A model generated the notes under the pieces. It made no database searches and had not been told where the DNA came from. It worked only from the letters and a program-made list of their open reading frames with translations. A DNA stretch of 64,000 nucleotides from Ichthyophis bannanicus (lineage: Eukaryota > Chordata > Amphibia > Gymnophiona > Ichthyophiidae): assembly GCA_033557465.1 (NCBI GenBank), contig CM066031.1, forward strand, positions 174,871,043-174,935,042, read 5' to 3'. Within the stretch, counting starts at the first letter, position 1. Every line of letters starts with the position of its first letter. The position numbers and the translations under genes are program-made. Positions 1 through 11,276 of the stretch are shown here, piece after piece.

Positions 1-2640
1 TTTATTTACAGTTCTTATATACCGCGTTTTTTGGTATCAGTGCGGTTTACAAATAACAGAAATTTGCATCAGAACAGGATCTTTTGTTTACATTGAAACA
101 GGGTATGTAACTTGGAATGTAACAGGGGTAACTATATACAAAACTACAGTAGAAGTTGTGGAAACTATTTACATCTTATATTCAGCAAGCTGTTAATCGC
201 AATGGAGAAAGACCTTGTGATCTATGATCATTGAGGGTGTCAAGGGTTATGTTGTTGTGGCATCAGAGGCTGAGTGTGTGGGTTGCGGGGCGGGGAAAAG
301 TGATTGTGTTGGATTAGGGTGGCCAAAGTGGAGGCAGAATAAGTAGTGTTTAAAGGCTTTTCTGAACTGAGAGATGCCATTGATTGTTCGGATGTGAGGT
401 GGGAGGTCGTTCCAGCACCTAGGAGCATAGAATGTAAAAGCTCTATTCCTTGTTGTTTGTATGCATTTGGTGGACTCAGTTGGTATAGTCCGCATATTAG
501 CAGAAATTGTCCTTCTCAGCCTGTTTGTAGGAGTGATGGTTAGGAGTGCGGAGAGGGATGGGGGGGGGATATCTGGTTAATTGCTTTAAACGCTAGTAGT
601 AGTACCTTGTAAGTGATCCTGCATTGCAACGGCAGGCAGTGAAGGTCCATGAGTATAGGCATGATGTGATCTCTTCTAGATATACCGCAGAGGATGTGAG
701 CTGCTGTATTCATCGCCATCTGAAGTGGATTGAGGGTGTTCTTAGGGAGGCCATGTAGGATGATGTTGGCATAATCAAAATGTGGCGTTACAAGTGTTTG
801 GAATATTGTTCTGAAGTCATTTGTGGCTAGTAGAGGTCTTAGATGTCTTAGTGTCCGTATCTTATTGTAGATGGATTTCGTAGTATTCTTTATGTGTTCT
901 TTGAAGTTGAACTGTTGGTCTATTGTGACACCCAGGTATCGTATCTCCGATTTACATGGAAGATCTGCATCTCGCACCTTCAGTGAGGTGGGGGGAGAGA
1001 AATTCTTGTTCTTGGTTATGAATAGGACTTTGGTTTTCTTAAAGTTTATGCGTAGATTCTGCGATGAGATCCAGTCAGTGATTGTGTTGAAACATTCTAC
1101 TAGTGAGGAGAGGTCAGATTGCATGATTTTGATTGGGGTGAATATTAATACATCATCTGCGTAGATCAGACTGGATATATTAAATGATCTGATGATATCA
1201 CAAATCGGTTGCATATATATGTTGAAAAGTAGAGCAGATAGGGAGGATCCTTGGGGTACTCCCTGTTGCTGATATAAAGGTTCAGATGTTGAGGATCCTA
1301 TACGTACACGTTGCCAACGGTTTGCTAGATAGGATTTACACCATTCCCAGGCCAGACCCTGAATTCCCTTTTCCTGAAGGCGGTAGAGGAGTTGCTTATG
1401 ATTAACGGAGTCAAATGCTGCCGCAATATCAAGAAAAATGAGTACAAACCCATTTTCAATTTTGTCAGTTCCTCTGGATATGGTGTTGGTCAGCAAAGTG
1501 AGAAGCATCTCTACACCGTGGGATTCTCGGAACCCATGTTGGCAAGGATCCAAAGGAGCTGATATGTCTATGTGTTGCTGAAGTTGTATTTGAACCACCT
1601 TCTCAATGAGTTTAGCTAGAAGGGGTATGCTTGAGATCGGGCAATAAGAGCCTGTTTTTGTCAGGTCAAGTTTGTTATTTTTCAGGAGGGGGCGTATGGA
1701 AGTTTTCTTGAAGATTGCTGGGAATGTTCCTGCTGCAAAGGAGAGCTTCATGATGTATGCTAGAGTGGGGCTGAGGTCTGCCCGCATCGTTCTGATCCAG
1801 TGAGCGGGACAAGGGTAATTTGGGGCTGTAGTGGTATTAATAGAGGCAATAAGGTCAGCAATGTATTTCTCTGCTGGGGGAATAAAGTTAGATAGCAGTG
1901 GCTGTACATTAGGAAGGTAGTTGGGTGTGGGACTCGGCGCCAAATTTGTTTCAATGATTTTAGATTGCAGGTACTCGGCATAGGGCTGAGGTTGTATTGA
2001 TACTGTCTGATTGGATGACGGTGTCTTGGTTAAGGATTTAGCAATGCTAAAGTGGTCTCGTGGTTTATTTAATGAGCGGAGGAGGAGTTCCGTGTGGTGT
2101 TCTCTCATTTTTTCAGCTATTTTCTCACGGTGTTGTTTTAATGTGTTTTTGTAGGTCATTCGGTCTACTGCAGAATGAGATCGGCACCATTTTCTTTCTT
2201 GTTTTCTTAGGAGTTGAAGGGATAATCATAGATCTGTTGAGAACCAAGGGGCTGATTTTCTATTTCTTGGTGATTTGATGGATGCTGGTAGTTTGCTTGA
2301 GGAAGGCAGCTGCGAGAAGGACTTTAGGATGGAATTCCATTTGATAATCATATTATCGAAGTTTTGAGCTGGTTGACGGAGTGCTGGCAGAGCTCTGTTG
2401 ATGAAGTCATCCCTGTCCAGGGCTTTGAATCGTGATGTCAATCCTGAGGAGGCTGTATTTTGTTTGGCTAGTTGGAGCTTGGTTTTGTTGATGCGGGATT
2501 TGGAAGGATATTAGGTTGTGGTAAGACCATGGGACAGGAGTAGATGACAGGTTAATATTGTTGTTTGATTCTGATTGGGGAGCAAATATGAGATCAAGAA
2601 CATAGAAGAGGCATAGGCCCGTGAATACATGACAGCAGTA
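1..2640 (-). mobile_element. L2-like LINE, 5'-truncated, antisense
   Basis: The minus strand carries the end of an L2-type endonuclease, a reverse transcriptase and a 3' UTR. The 3' end (plus 1-60) contains 'accgcactgat' and 'gcggtatataag' motifs on the minus strand; the same tail recurs at 20310-20770. The 3' boundary may lie just left of the window. The 5' end fades in the endonuclease region near 2640, so the copy is truncated, as is usual for LINEs. Confidence 0.85.
247..2640 (-). pseudogene. L2-like ORF2: endonuclease end plus reverse transcriptase
   Basis: This is the polyprotein that reverse transcribes LINE RNA at a nicked target. The main frame (2159 to 540) runs 539 codons without a stop. 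Reverse transcriptase motifs are in order: FLDIAAAFD at about residues 242-250 (first catalytic Asp), GVPQGS at 300-305, and YADD at 333-336 (catalytic Asp pair). The C-terminus has the L2-type sequence LHCLPLQCRITYKVLLL. A frame at 2658-2407 holds the end of the endonuclease (DLIFAP, then WSYHNLISF), and 2441-2226 holds the linker, so frameshifts separate the parts. The last part of the protein (WNDLPPHIRT...FRKAF) lies in another frame at 495-247. The break coincides with a run of G at 559-567, a likely homopolymer slip. The catalytic core is intact but the gene as a whole is broken. Confidence 0.85.
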
Positions 2641-2659
2641 CTGTTCCGATATGTGCACC

Positions 2660-3679
2660 CAACAAGGTCATTATAAAGTGGAGACACTGTTTGCTGCACT
2701 GACAGCTGCAACTATCTTGGGGACAAGCACTGTTGGGCCTGCACATCTGGCCACTGGGATGTCACCCCAGTCCCCAGGCCAGCCTGCCACAAACAATCTA
2801 TTGATGGTATGTGCTGATAAACAGCACTCCTGCAGTCATGGCATGGATAACAGTAGGAACAGTTTGTGCTCTGACCCAACAACACACCATGCCATTCCTC
2901 TGTGTCAGGTTAGGGAGCCTTTGGCTACAGATGCAGGGGTCTAAGTGCTGATCTCCAATTTCTGGCAGACTGACAGAGCTTATCCATGAGTAATGCAGCA
3001 TCTTTGATGGAGAACATCATTCCAAGACACTTGTCCACCTTTCACGTCCCTGACAATAACATCATCAGCACAGCATGCAGTGCCATTGCCATGTTTCACT
3101 GTGGGAATATTTTTCCAGGTATGATATATGTATACATTGTCCAACAAATGATACTACTCATGATGGACAAAGGGTTATTGTTTCCATCACATCTGCCCCC
3201 ATGACTAAAAGCCATGTGGGGGGAACACATGCCCTCTGGTAAATGCTGAATGAGTGCCTTATATCTCCATGTGATCAATTGCATTCTCTTGGACAATGTT
3301 CCACATGGCCCCATGCTGTGAGATGTCAGGTCTACTGTGGTCTATCCTAATCAAAATTAATCCCAAAAATCTCCAATAGAATTAATAACTAACTCTTAAG
3401 GTTTTAAATTTTTGTTGGACTATTGTAGCAATATCAGTCCTTTTTAATCATTTTAAAAACACTCAATATTCACCACTGTGAACTTCTAGGAGACATACAA
3501 CAGTAATTCCCTATTTCATATCTTTAAAATTACTCAATCTCACGGACCCGTTCTTCAATATTACTTAACTTTTAAATTTGATTTTCAATTGAACCGTCCG
3601 TCATACATAGAAAAACTACTCCCTCCGGATACACTTCTACTTGGCGTGATTCTCCACGCTGTCCGGCGTTTCTCATGGG
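2660..3679. other. No gene; TG/CA-rich then AT-rich unclassified sequence
   Basis: 2660-3340 is CpG-poor and TG/CA-rich like the Harbinger-type regions elsewhere in the window, but I could not match it to a coding part. 3341-3679 is AT-rich. Short frames here show no recognisable motif. Confidence 0.5.
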
Positions 3680-4056
3680 AACATTGCTAAGGCAGGCAAA
3701 GAGAGAATTTGAGAAGAAGCTTGCTGTGGAAGCAAAAACACTTATTAAAGACTTTTTCAAGTACATTTGTAGCAAAAAACCTGTGAGTTAGTTGGACCAT
3801 TAGATGATTGAGGGGTAAAAGGGGCACTAAGAGGGGACAAGGCGATAGCGGAGAGACTGAATGAATTCTTTGCTTCAGTCTTTACCCATGACTGAAGTGG
3901 TATTTAAAGGTGATACTGCGGAAGAATTGAAAGAAATATCGATACACCGGGAAGATATATTACAGCTATTTGATAAACTGAAGAGTAGCAAACCACCTGG
4001 ACCACATGGTTTACATCCAAGGGTGTTGAAAGAACTGAAATATGAGATTGCAGACC

Positions 4057-4064
4057 TGCTACTA
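4057..4064. repeat. Target-site duplication, left copy (CR1-B)
   Basis: tgctacta precedes CR1-B. The uninterrupted CR1-A copy has tgctatta at the matching place (near 44666), so this copy carries one substitution. Confidence 0.7.
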
Positions 4065-5542
4065 AAAGTAGACAAAGCGATGGGACCGGATGGGATACAC
4101 CCTAGAATACTGAGGGAACTTGGGGACGTTCTAGCAACTCCACTGACTGACCTTTTCAATGCCTTGTTGGAGTCGGGAGTGGTGCCAAAGGACTGGAGAG
4201 AGGCTCATGTGGTGCCTTTACACAAAAGCGGAAGTAAGGATGTGGTTGAAAACTACAGGCCGGTTAGTTTAACTTCAGTGGTGAGTAAATTATTGGAAAC
4301 ACTGCTGAAAGAGAAAATAGTGAGGTTTCTGGAGTCCGGCGGATTACAGGATCCGAGGCAGCATGGATTCACCAGAGGCAGGTCTTGTCAGACAAATCTG
4401 ATCGATTTCTTTGACTGGGTGACCAGGGAGTTGGACCGAGGGAGAGCTCTAGATGTGGTGTATTTAGATTTCAGTAAAGCCTTTGACACTGTTCCTCACA
4501 GGCGACTTATAAACAAACTGAGCACCCTAGGGATGGACCCTAAAGTTACTGCTTGGGTTAGAAATTGGTTGGGTGGGAGGCGACAAAGAGTACAAGTAAA
4601 TGGAGCTCACTCTCAGGAGAAGGATGTTACCAGTGGTGTGCCCCAGGGATCTGTCCTTGGTCCGATTCTTTTTAACATCTTTGTTAGTGATATAGCGGAA
4701 GGGCTGTCGGGTAAGGTTTGCCTCTTTGCGGATGATACCAAAATCTGTAATAGAGTAGACACCCAGGAAGGTGTAGATAACATGAGGAGGGATCTAGCTA
4801 AGCTTGAAGAATGGTCTAGAATTTGGCAGCTGGGATTTAATGTTAAAAAATGTAAGGTCATGCATTTGGGCTGCAGCAATCCAAGGGAGCAATACAGTAT
4901 AGGAGGTGAAGTACTTTTGTCCACTAAAGAAGAGCGGGACCTAGGCGGGGTTGTGTCTGATGATCTTAAAGTAGCTAAACAGGTAGAAAAGGCGACGGCA
5001 AAAGCTAGAAGGATGCTTGGGTGCATACGGAGAGGAATGGCTAGCAGAAAAAGGAGGTGATAATACCTCTGTATAAGTCTTTGGTGCGACCTCATTTGGA
5101 GTATGGTGTGCAATTCTGGAGACCGCACCTTCAAAAGGATGTGAACAGGATGGAGTCGGTGCAGAGGGTTGCTACTAAAATGATTAATGGGCTTCATTAT
5201 AAAGCATATGAGGACAGACTTAAGGATCTTAATATGTACACCTTAGAGGAAAGGCAGGATAGAGGTGATATGATTGAGATGTTTAAATACCTCCGTGGCA
5301 TAAATGTTCAGGGAGAGAGCCTCTTTCAATTGAAAGCAAGTTCTGCTATGAGGGGACATGGGATGAGGGTGAAGGGAGATAGATTCAGGAGTGATATGCG
5401 GAAATATTTCTTTACAGAAAGAGTAGTGGATCCGTGGAATAGTCTCCCAGTGGAGGTGGTAGAGATGAGGACAGTAACTGAATTCAAAAAAGCATGGGAC
5501 CAACACAGAGGATCTCTAAAGGTAGAAAGTGGACTGTTGTAG
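4065..5542 (+). pseudogene. CR1-B reverse transcriptase and C-terminal domain
   Basis: The frame 3861-5060 enters CR1-B at codon 69 and stays open to 5060. Motifs counted from 3861: YLDFSKAFDT at 201-210, SGVPQGS at 258-264 and FADDTK at 289-294, so all catalytic aspartates are present. A small indel in an A/G-rich run near 5050 shifts the frame. The protein resumes at 5057-5542 with IIPLYKSLVRPHLEYGVQFW and ends with the CR1-type WNSLPVEVVEM and FKKAWDQH segments. The N-terminal endonuclease is absent because the insertion is truncated. One frameshift inactivates an otherwise well-kept RT. Confidence 0.85.
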
Positions 5543-5620
5543 TTGTTGTTATGGAAGGACAGACTAGATGGGCCTTGTGGTCTTTTTCTGTCATCATGTT
5601 TCTATGTTTCTATGTTTCTA
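4065..5620 (+). mobile_element. CR1-like LINE 'CR1-B' inserted in CR1-A
   Basis: A 5'-truncated CR1-family element of about 1.56 kb runs from just before the RT motif GPDGIHPRILREL to a 3' tail of repeated tttctatg octamers at about 5597-5620. It lies exactly between two halves of CR1-A and is bounded by 8-bp direct repeats with one mismatch. That is the structure expected from target-primed reverse transcription with 5' truncation. Confidence 0.85.
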
Positions 5621-5628
5621 TGCTATTA
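5621..5628. repeat. Target-site duplication, right copy (CR1-B)
   Basis: tgctatta directly follows the (tttctatg)n tail and is continuous with the resumed CR1-A coding sequence. Confidence 0.75.
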
Positions 5629-6301
5629 GTAATCTGTGAACTTTCATTAAAATCATCTGCAATAACTGAAGATTGGAGGATGGCCAATATAACGCCAATT
5701 TCTAAAAAGGGTTCCAGGGGTGATCCGGGAAACTACAGACTGGTGAGCCTGACATCAGTACAGGGAAAAATGGTAGAAACCATAATGAAGAACAAAATTA
5801 CTGAACATGTAGATAGTCATGGCCTAATAGGAGACAGCCAACATGGCCTTAGTCAAGGAAGATCTTGTCTTACTAATCAGGTTGTTTTTTTTTGAAGGTG
5901 TGAAAAAACAGGTAGACAAAGGTGAGTTGGTTGATATAGTATATCTGGACTTTCAGAAAGCCTTTGATAAGGTCCCTAATCAAAGACTTTGGCAAAACTA
6001 AAAAGTCATGGGATAGGAAGTAGTGTACTATTGTGGATCAGGAACTGGTTAAAAGATAGAAAGCAGAGGGTAGGGCTAAATGGCCAATTTTACCAATGGA
6101 GAAAGGTAAATAGTGGAGTAGCCCAGGGATCTGTGCTGGGTCTGCTGCTTTTTGACATATACATAAATGACCTGGAAAAGAGAATAACGAGTGAGGTTGT
6201 CAAATTTGCAGATAATACAAAACTATTTAAAGTTGTTAAAACCCATGAGGATTGTGGAAATTTGCAAGAGGATCTTGATAAATTGGAAGACTGGGCATTC
6301 T

Positions 6302-7915
6302 GAGAAGATCAAAAAAAGGTGGAAAGAATATACAGAGTTTTTATATGATAAAGATCAAGAGGACCAACAGCCATTTAAACTGTACCTTATGATCCGGAAA
6401 CATTGGTGATGAAAGAAGTCGAAGCAGCATTGAAATCCTTATCAAAGAACAAAGCACCAGGCATTGATGGCATTCCCATAGAAGTAATACAGCAATCTGA
6501 TGCAGCTGTTACCATACTTACAAGGCTCTGCCAAGAAATTTGGAAGACAACATCATGGAAAACTGACTGGAAAAGATCTGTGTTTATACCAATACTAAAA
6601 AAAGGTGATCCGACTGGAAATTATCACACAATCGGTCTGATTCCACATGCCAGCAAAATTCTACTGAAGATTATTCAACAGAGACTACAACCATATCTGG
6701 AACAAGAACTACCTGAAGTGCCAACAGGGTTCAGGAAAGGGCAAGGAACAAGAGACTTCATCACGGATATGAGATGGATCCTTGAAAAGACTAAAGAATA
6801 CCAAAAGGATATCTATGTGTGCTTTATCGACTATAGCAAAGGTTTTGACTGTATAAACCATGAGAAACTCTGGGCCACATTAAGAAGTATGGGTATACCA
6901 GAACACCTGATCATTCTCTTGCACAATCTGTGCATTGATCAAGAAGCAACAGTTCGAACGGAACAAGGAGAAACAGAACGGTTTAAAATAAGCAAAGGTG
7001 TAAGACAAGGCTGCATACTTTCCCCCTACCTATTTAATTTATATGCAGAACAAATCATCAGAGAAGCAGGATTGTATGAAGACAACAGATGTGTGAAGAT
7101 TGGTGGGAGACTCATCAACAACCTTCGCTATGCTGATGATAGCACATTACTGGCTGAAAGTGAAGATGATCTGAAACATTTGCTTCTCACGATCAAAGAA
7201 CATAGTCTCAAAATTGGCCTGCACCTTAATGTAAAGAAGACAAAGATCATGACAACTAGCAAAATCAACAGGTTCATCATTGAAGGAGAAGAAATTGAAA
7301 TCGTGAACATCTTTAAACTATATGGATCAACTATCAATAAAGAAGCAACAAGTAGTCAAGAAATCAGACAATGCATTGCTCTTGGCAGAATGGCTATGAA
7401 AGACCTAGATAAGATTCTCAAGAGCAGAGATGTCTCTCTCCATACAAAGATTTGACTTGTTCAAGCCATGGTATTTTCAATAACATCATATGGATGTGAC
7501 AGCTGGACAGTAAAAAAGATAGACAGAAAGAAAACTGATGCCTTTGAATTATGGTGCTGGTGGTAAATACTGCGTATACCATGGACTGCCCGAAGAACAA
7601 ACCAATCAGTACTAGAGGAGATCAAACGTAAGCTTTCTTTAGAAGCTCAGATGACAAGCCTTCGACTTTCATACTTTGGACACATCATGTGAAGATGGAG
7701 ATCATTAGAGAAAGACATCATGCTTGGCAAGATAGAAGCTCAACGCAAAAGAGGAAGGCCAGCAATGAGATGGATTGATACAATAACAGTAGCTACGGGT
7801 TCCTGTCTGTCAACAATGAGCCACCTGAATGAAGACTGAACACAATTTAGTACAACTATCCAGAGGGTCGCCTTGAGTCGACACTGACTCAACAGCACTT
7901 AACAACAACAACACA
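6302..7915 (+). mobile_element. BovB-type RTE LINE fragment inserted in CR1-A
   Basis: CR1-A coding sequence stops at 6300 and resumes at 7916. The insert encodes an RTE reverse transcriptase and ends in an AAC-rich tail (about 7893-7913, 'aacaacaacaca'). No clean target duplication is visible, and about 350 bp of CR1-A is missing at the site, so insertion was accompanied or followed by a deletion. Confidence 0.8.
6403..7860 (+). pseudogene. RTE (BovB-type) reverse transcriptase
   Basis: The main frame (350 codons, 6403-7455) has FIDYSKGFD at 141-149, GVRQGC at 199-204 and YADD at 243-246, the three core RT motifs in the RTE/BovB arrangement. Upstream, RWKEYTEFLY in another frame (about 6310-6400) is the usual linker before RT. 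Downstream of the stop at 7455 the same reading continues in pieces (SYGCDSWTVKK, then FELWCWW and YFGHIM) as far as about 7860, interrupted by several stops. The endonuclease is missing (5' truncation). The assignment to the BovB side of RTE rests on remembered family sequence. Confidence 0.8.
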
Positions 7916-8368
7916 GAGAAGAGCCACCAAAATGTTAAAGGGGATGGAAGGATACACCTTTGAAGAGAGGCTGAAAATGTTAGGGCTCTTCAATCTGGAA
8001 AAGAGATGGCTGAGAGGAGATATGATAGAGGTATATAAATTAATGAATAGAGTGGAATGGGTAAATGTAGATCAATTGTTTATGTCATCAGAATATAGAA
8101 AGTCTAAGGGGTGTGCAATGAAGCTACAGGGTAAACTATTTAAGACTAATAAGAGAAAATATTTTTTCATTCAATGTGTAATCAAACTCTGGAATTTGTT
8201 ACCGGAGGATGTAGTAAAAGCTGTTAGTGTAGCTGGGTTTAAAAAAGGCTTGGACATGTTCCTGAAGGAAAAGTCCATTATACATTATTAAAAGGCACCC
8301 AGGATATCACTGCTTGACCCAATACAACCATTGTGGAACCTTTGTCTTTTGGGGAAACTGGTAGGTAC

Positions 8369-9724
8369 TGTAACACGCTTGTACCCCACAGCCTGGGCAT
8401 GCAGAGTTTAGCGGCCTGATCCCTTCTTTAGATAGTAGAACAGAGCTTGGGGAAAAGCACTGCCTCCTGGGAGTTGTAGTATTTACTATCCAAATAAAAG
8501 AGAGTAGTTGAGCACGAATGGTTTCAGGCAAATAAACAGGATTTTAATTCCCCTCTGGGCGGCTTTACATACAGGAAATGAAGAACAAATTGCCATACAT
8601 CTTCTGGCAGGAAATAATATAAGAACTAAACAAAAATAGCTTCTTATATCAGCATCACATACGTTTCACAGTAATCCAACTTAAACAAGCATTTCTCTGC
8701 TCAAACCTTTTGTGCTTTTCTTCCAACTGCCTCCTGCAGCTCTCTGAACAGCTTAGTATTGGCACACAGGTATTATATTATCAGAAACTGATAATGTGCA
8801 GTCCATTTCTTCCACTGGCATGTATTCTACAGCTGGTTCTGTCTCCATAGCTTCATAATGGCTATCAGCTGGGAATGTTTGAAACTGGCTACACGGTGTT
8901 TCCAGGCACACACCCAGTTCCTCAGCTCTAGACTTTTCTCTGCAGCCTTCTGCTAGATACAGTTGAGAATTACCACAGTATTTACTACGAGGAGAACCCC
9001 ACCCTTCTGGGCTAACACAAGACCACTTCTTAAAAACAGTTTTGTCTTTAAACCAATCATTCAGCCTACCTTTTGGATTTCTTACAGGAGATTCTCTCTG
9101 CACTTCAGGGTCAGCTAAAGATCCAAACCTTGGAGTTTGTGAGTGCTCCCAAGTCAGCCTTCTTGGTAATCTTTCCCTTTGGCTGCCTTTTAGACATGGC
9201 ACCAAACCTGGGCTGTTTCTACCTGGCTTCTTGGCACTGGTTCTCCAATTGCTTCTCTTGCTGGTTTCCCTCTCTGAATTACACCTCAGAGAATCTTCTA
9301 TTACCATCAGCTCCTCTGGGTCCTCAGTCCCAAGCAGTTCCTCTGCTTCTGAGCTTAACTCCTGTTCTGGCTTTGGTCTTTCTCTCCGTTCCCATAGCTG
9401 TTCTCTCAGCTGTTCTCTTGGCTGTTCTCGTGGCTGTTCTTTCAGCTGTTCTCCACCTGGTGCTAACTTTCTCTCTAATGAGCATTCTTTATATCTCTGC
9501 CTTCTAGGGTTTAACCTGAACCCTCCTCCCAGCAGGTGTTCTGCCTCAACTCATGACTGTGGAGCTAAACTGCAGCAGGGGCGTGATTTCCTCTCCTGTG
9601 ACTCACTCTGTTTGTGGTTTCCCTGGAAACCATGAGCCATGTGTTTTTGTTTTCTGTCAGCTACTGAAGCTAACTCTTCCGTTTTACCTCTCTCTAAGGG
9701 ATCAGAGGGACCTTCTACACCACA
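8369..9724 (-). mobile_element. Probable solo LTR (1356 bp) in CR1-A 3' UTR
   Basis: It is bounded by TG at 8369-8370 and CA at 9723-9724 and flanked by the 4-bp direct repeat gtac (8365-8368 and 9725-9728). CR1-A 3' UTR sequence is continuous on both sides (compare 46120-46160). On the minus strand a polyadenylation-like ATTAAA (about 8549) lies ~180 bp from the 3' end, as expected of an R-U5 region. TG...CA ends with a 4-bp duplication fit Gypsy-like or endogenous-retroviral LTRs. There is no second LTR and no gag-pol, so a solo LTR is the simplest reading. Confidence 0.65.
8753..9554 (-). CDS. Open frame inside the LTR-like element, charged repeats
   Basis: On the minus strand one frame stays open from just inside a TGA at about 9555 down to 8753, about 265 codons; the first ATG inside it is at 9307 (184 codons). 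It starts with a Glu/Gln/Arg pentapeptide-like repeat (variants of REQL and REQP at about 9395-9460) and a Glu-rich stretch, then a Ser/Arg/Lys-rich section, and ends with an acidic tail (EEMDC near the C-terminus). I do not recognise the protein. A frame with the same plan lies at the matching place in the element at 14810-16491. Purine bias on this strand could keep the frame open by chance, so protein coding is unproven. Confidence 0.3.
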
Positions 9725-9807
9725 GTACTCATGACCTTGATTGGCCACTGTTAGAAACAGGATACTAGTCTTGATGGACCTTGGTCCATCTTATGTTCTT
9801 ATGTTCT

Positions 9808-10480
9808 CTAAAGCATCTCTGGTCATTGACCTCCTTGGCCTATCTTTGCTTGGGGTGGGCAACCTGTGTTGTCAGGTTGGTTGGTGTGGCACTGTCCCCC
9901 CATATTGCCACTATATCTATCAGAGTGTTGGGTGGTAACATCGCCAACTGGGAAGAAGTGTTGGAGCGCCACTGTGATCTAGGTATGCCCTCAACCATGT
10001 ATTTGCCCTGACCTGAGAAGGCCTAGCTGTTCATGTTCGCTGCCTGGTGATGTTGGCCTGTCATGGCTTTCTTGGACTATGTAGGTTCATGAGGATAGCC
10101 TATTCACAGATCAGGTGATGTAGCTTGCAGACAGGTGGATCCTTCCCAACTTGTTAGGTGGTGTTTGTGGCCCAGATGTGCAGCTGGATCCCTTGTTGGG
10201 ATTGGTGGACAACAGGGATGGTAACACTTGCACCCACACAAATTCATTGGTGATGTGTGTCCTGCATATCAACAAGGGACAGCATCGTCTTCACACCCCC
10301 ATAACATGACAGACATTGTTGGGGCCAAGGCCAGGCATCAAAATGACCCTGCATTTTCAGGTCATCATGTGCAGACCACGACATGACAGCCCATATACTG
10401 GGGATGAGACCGCATAAGCACAGCACTGAACATCGTCCACATATCTGGGGGTAGGCATCTCCCAGGATGTAAATGGTTAT
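9808..10480. other. No gene; TG-rich Harbinger-like DNA
   Basis: Low-CpG sequence of the same character as the Harbinger-derived blocks. I see no coding motif. Confidence 0.4.
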
Positions 10481-10501
10481 GTCTGTTGTTGTTCTTCCAC
10501 A

Positions 10502-11276
10502 GGTGACACACAACAGACACAGGAGGAGGTGGGGGACACCAGTGATGGGGCCATGTTTGAATGTGGACCAAGTGAGAGCACCGAAGGGGACCCGGCCAAA
10601 GATGAGGAGTGGCCATGCCCCTGTGACAAGCTGGTGAGTGGCCCAGATGGGGCCCCAGTGTGTGTCAGTGTGGTGCAGTGGGAGTCTGAGCTGGATGATG
10701 GTGGGAAGGAACAGGGGGATAACATCAGCCTCCATCTACATGCCCCTGTACCACACCGGTGCTACCTGAGCTGCACAGTGAACCAAGCCCTGCGCCACCC
10801 ATGTCTGCACCCGGGACATCTGCCAGACTTTCCCATGAGGTACTGCAGGATATGATGTATGGACTGGTGGACCACACAGCAGCAAACCATGAAGACCTGT
10901 CAGATGGGTGACAGACCACCATGTGGCATGTTGTGGCACATGGTGTGAAAGGGTGCAGTTGCCAACATGTGGGGGTGTGGGTATGGAATGCACACCAAGA
11001 ACAGACCTGTCACCCTTGACAGCTACAAGCAGCGTATTTTGCTAGGATGCCATGTCTCTGTTATCCCTGAGCCCCCGTTGCATGTGTTTACAGAGCAGCT
11101 ATATGCACATTGCCTCACTATTCACAAACATCATTCCACAGGTCTCTGCCAGGAGCTGCAGGACATCCACCAGGATCTTCAAAGAAACAATGAGGTGCAC
11201 CTGCTGCATGTGCAGGCCATATAAGAGGGCCTGTAGGCCCTTACAGCATCAATTGATAGACTAATGGACCTCCAGG
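10502..11276 (+). pseudogene. Exon-like remains of a Harbinger Myb-type gene (copy 1)
   Basis: Two segments have good splice acceptors. After ttcttccacag (ending 10501) an acidic frame reads GDTQQTQEEVGDTSDG and on to about 10730. After cattccacag (ending 11141) a frame reads LCQELQDIHQDLQRNNEVH, a heptad-like coiled-coil tail broken by stops. The order, spacing and sense match the acidic exon (42433-42700) and coiled-coil last exon (46815-47046) of the Myb-like gene in the larger unit. The DNA-binding first exon is not seen here. The assignment depends on that comparison. Confidence 0.4.

Larger units (their letters stand above)
3861..8291 (+). pseudogene. CR1-A ORF2 remains (reverse transcriptase)
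   Basis: Fragments are: 3861-4064 (region before RT, 68 codons); 5621-5895 and 5989-6303 (RT fingers and palm); and 7932-8291 (C-terminal domain with LFNLEKRWLRGDMIEVYKL). In the 5989-6303 piece the catalytic box reads FADN instead of FADD, so an essential Asp is lost. There is a frame break near 5895 after a run of T. Compared with the 42.7-46.2 kb copy, part of the RT is deleted. It is a dead gene, and it records where the later elements landed. Confidence 0.8.
3680..9807 (+). mobile_element. CR1-like LINE 'CR1-A', split by three insertions
   Basis: Pieces at 3680-4064, 5621-6300, 7916-8368 and 9725-9807 align in order with the longer CR1-A copy at 42700-46236. The gaps are filled by CR1-B, an RTE element and an LTR-like element. 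The 3' end is the CR1-type octamer microsatellite (ttcttatg)n at about 9790-9807. The start is a 5' truncation inside ORF2, just upstream of a segment reading FEKKLAVEAK. About 350 bp of RT sequence present in the other copy (roughly 45340-45690) is missing where the RTE sits. Confidence 0.85.

Noticed and set aside
8369..9724. DNA transposon rather than LTR
   Set aside because: The ends share only TGT/ACA rather than a real inverted repeat, and a 4-bp duplication with TG...CA fits an LTR better.
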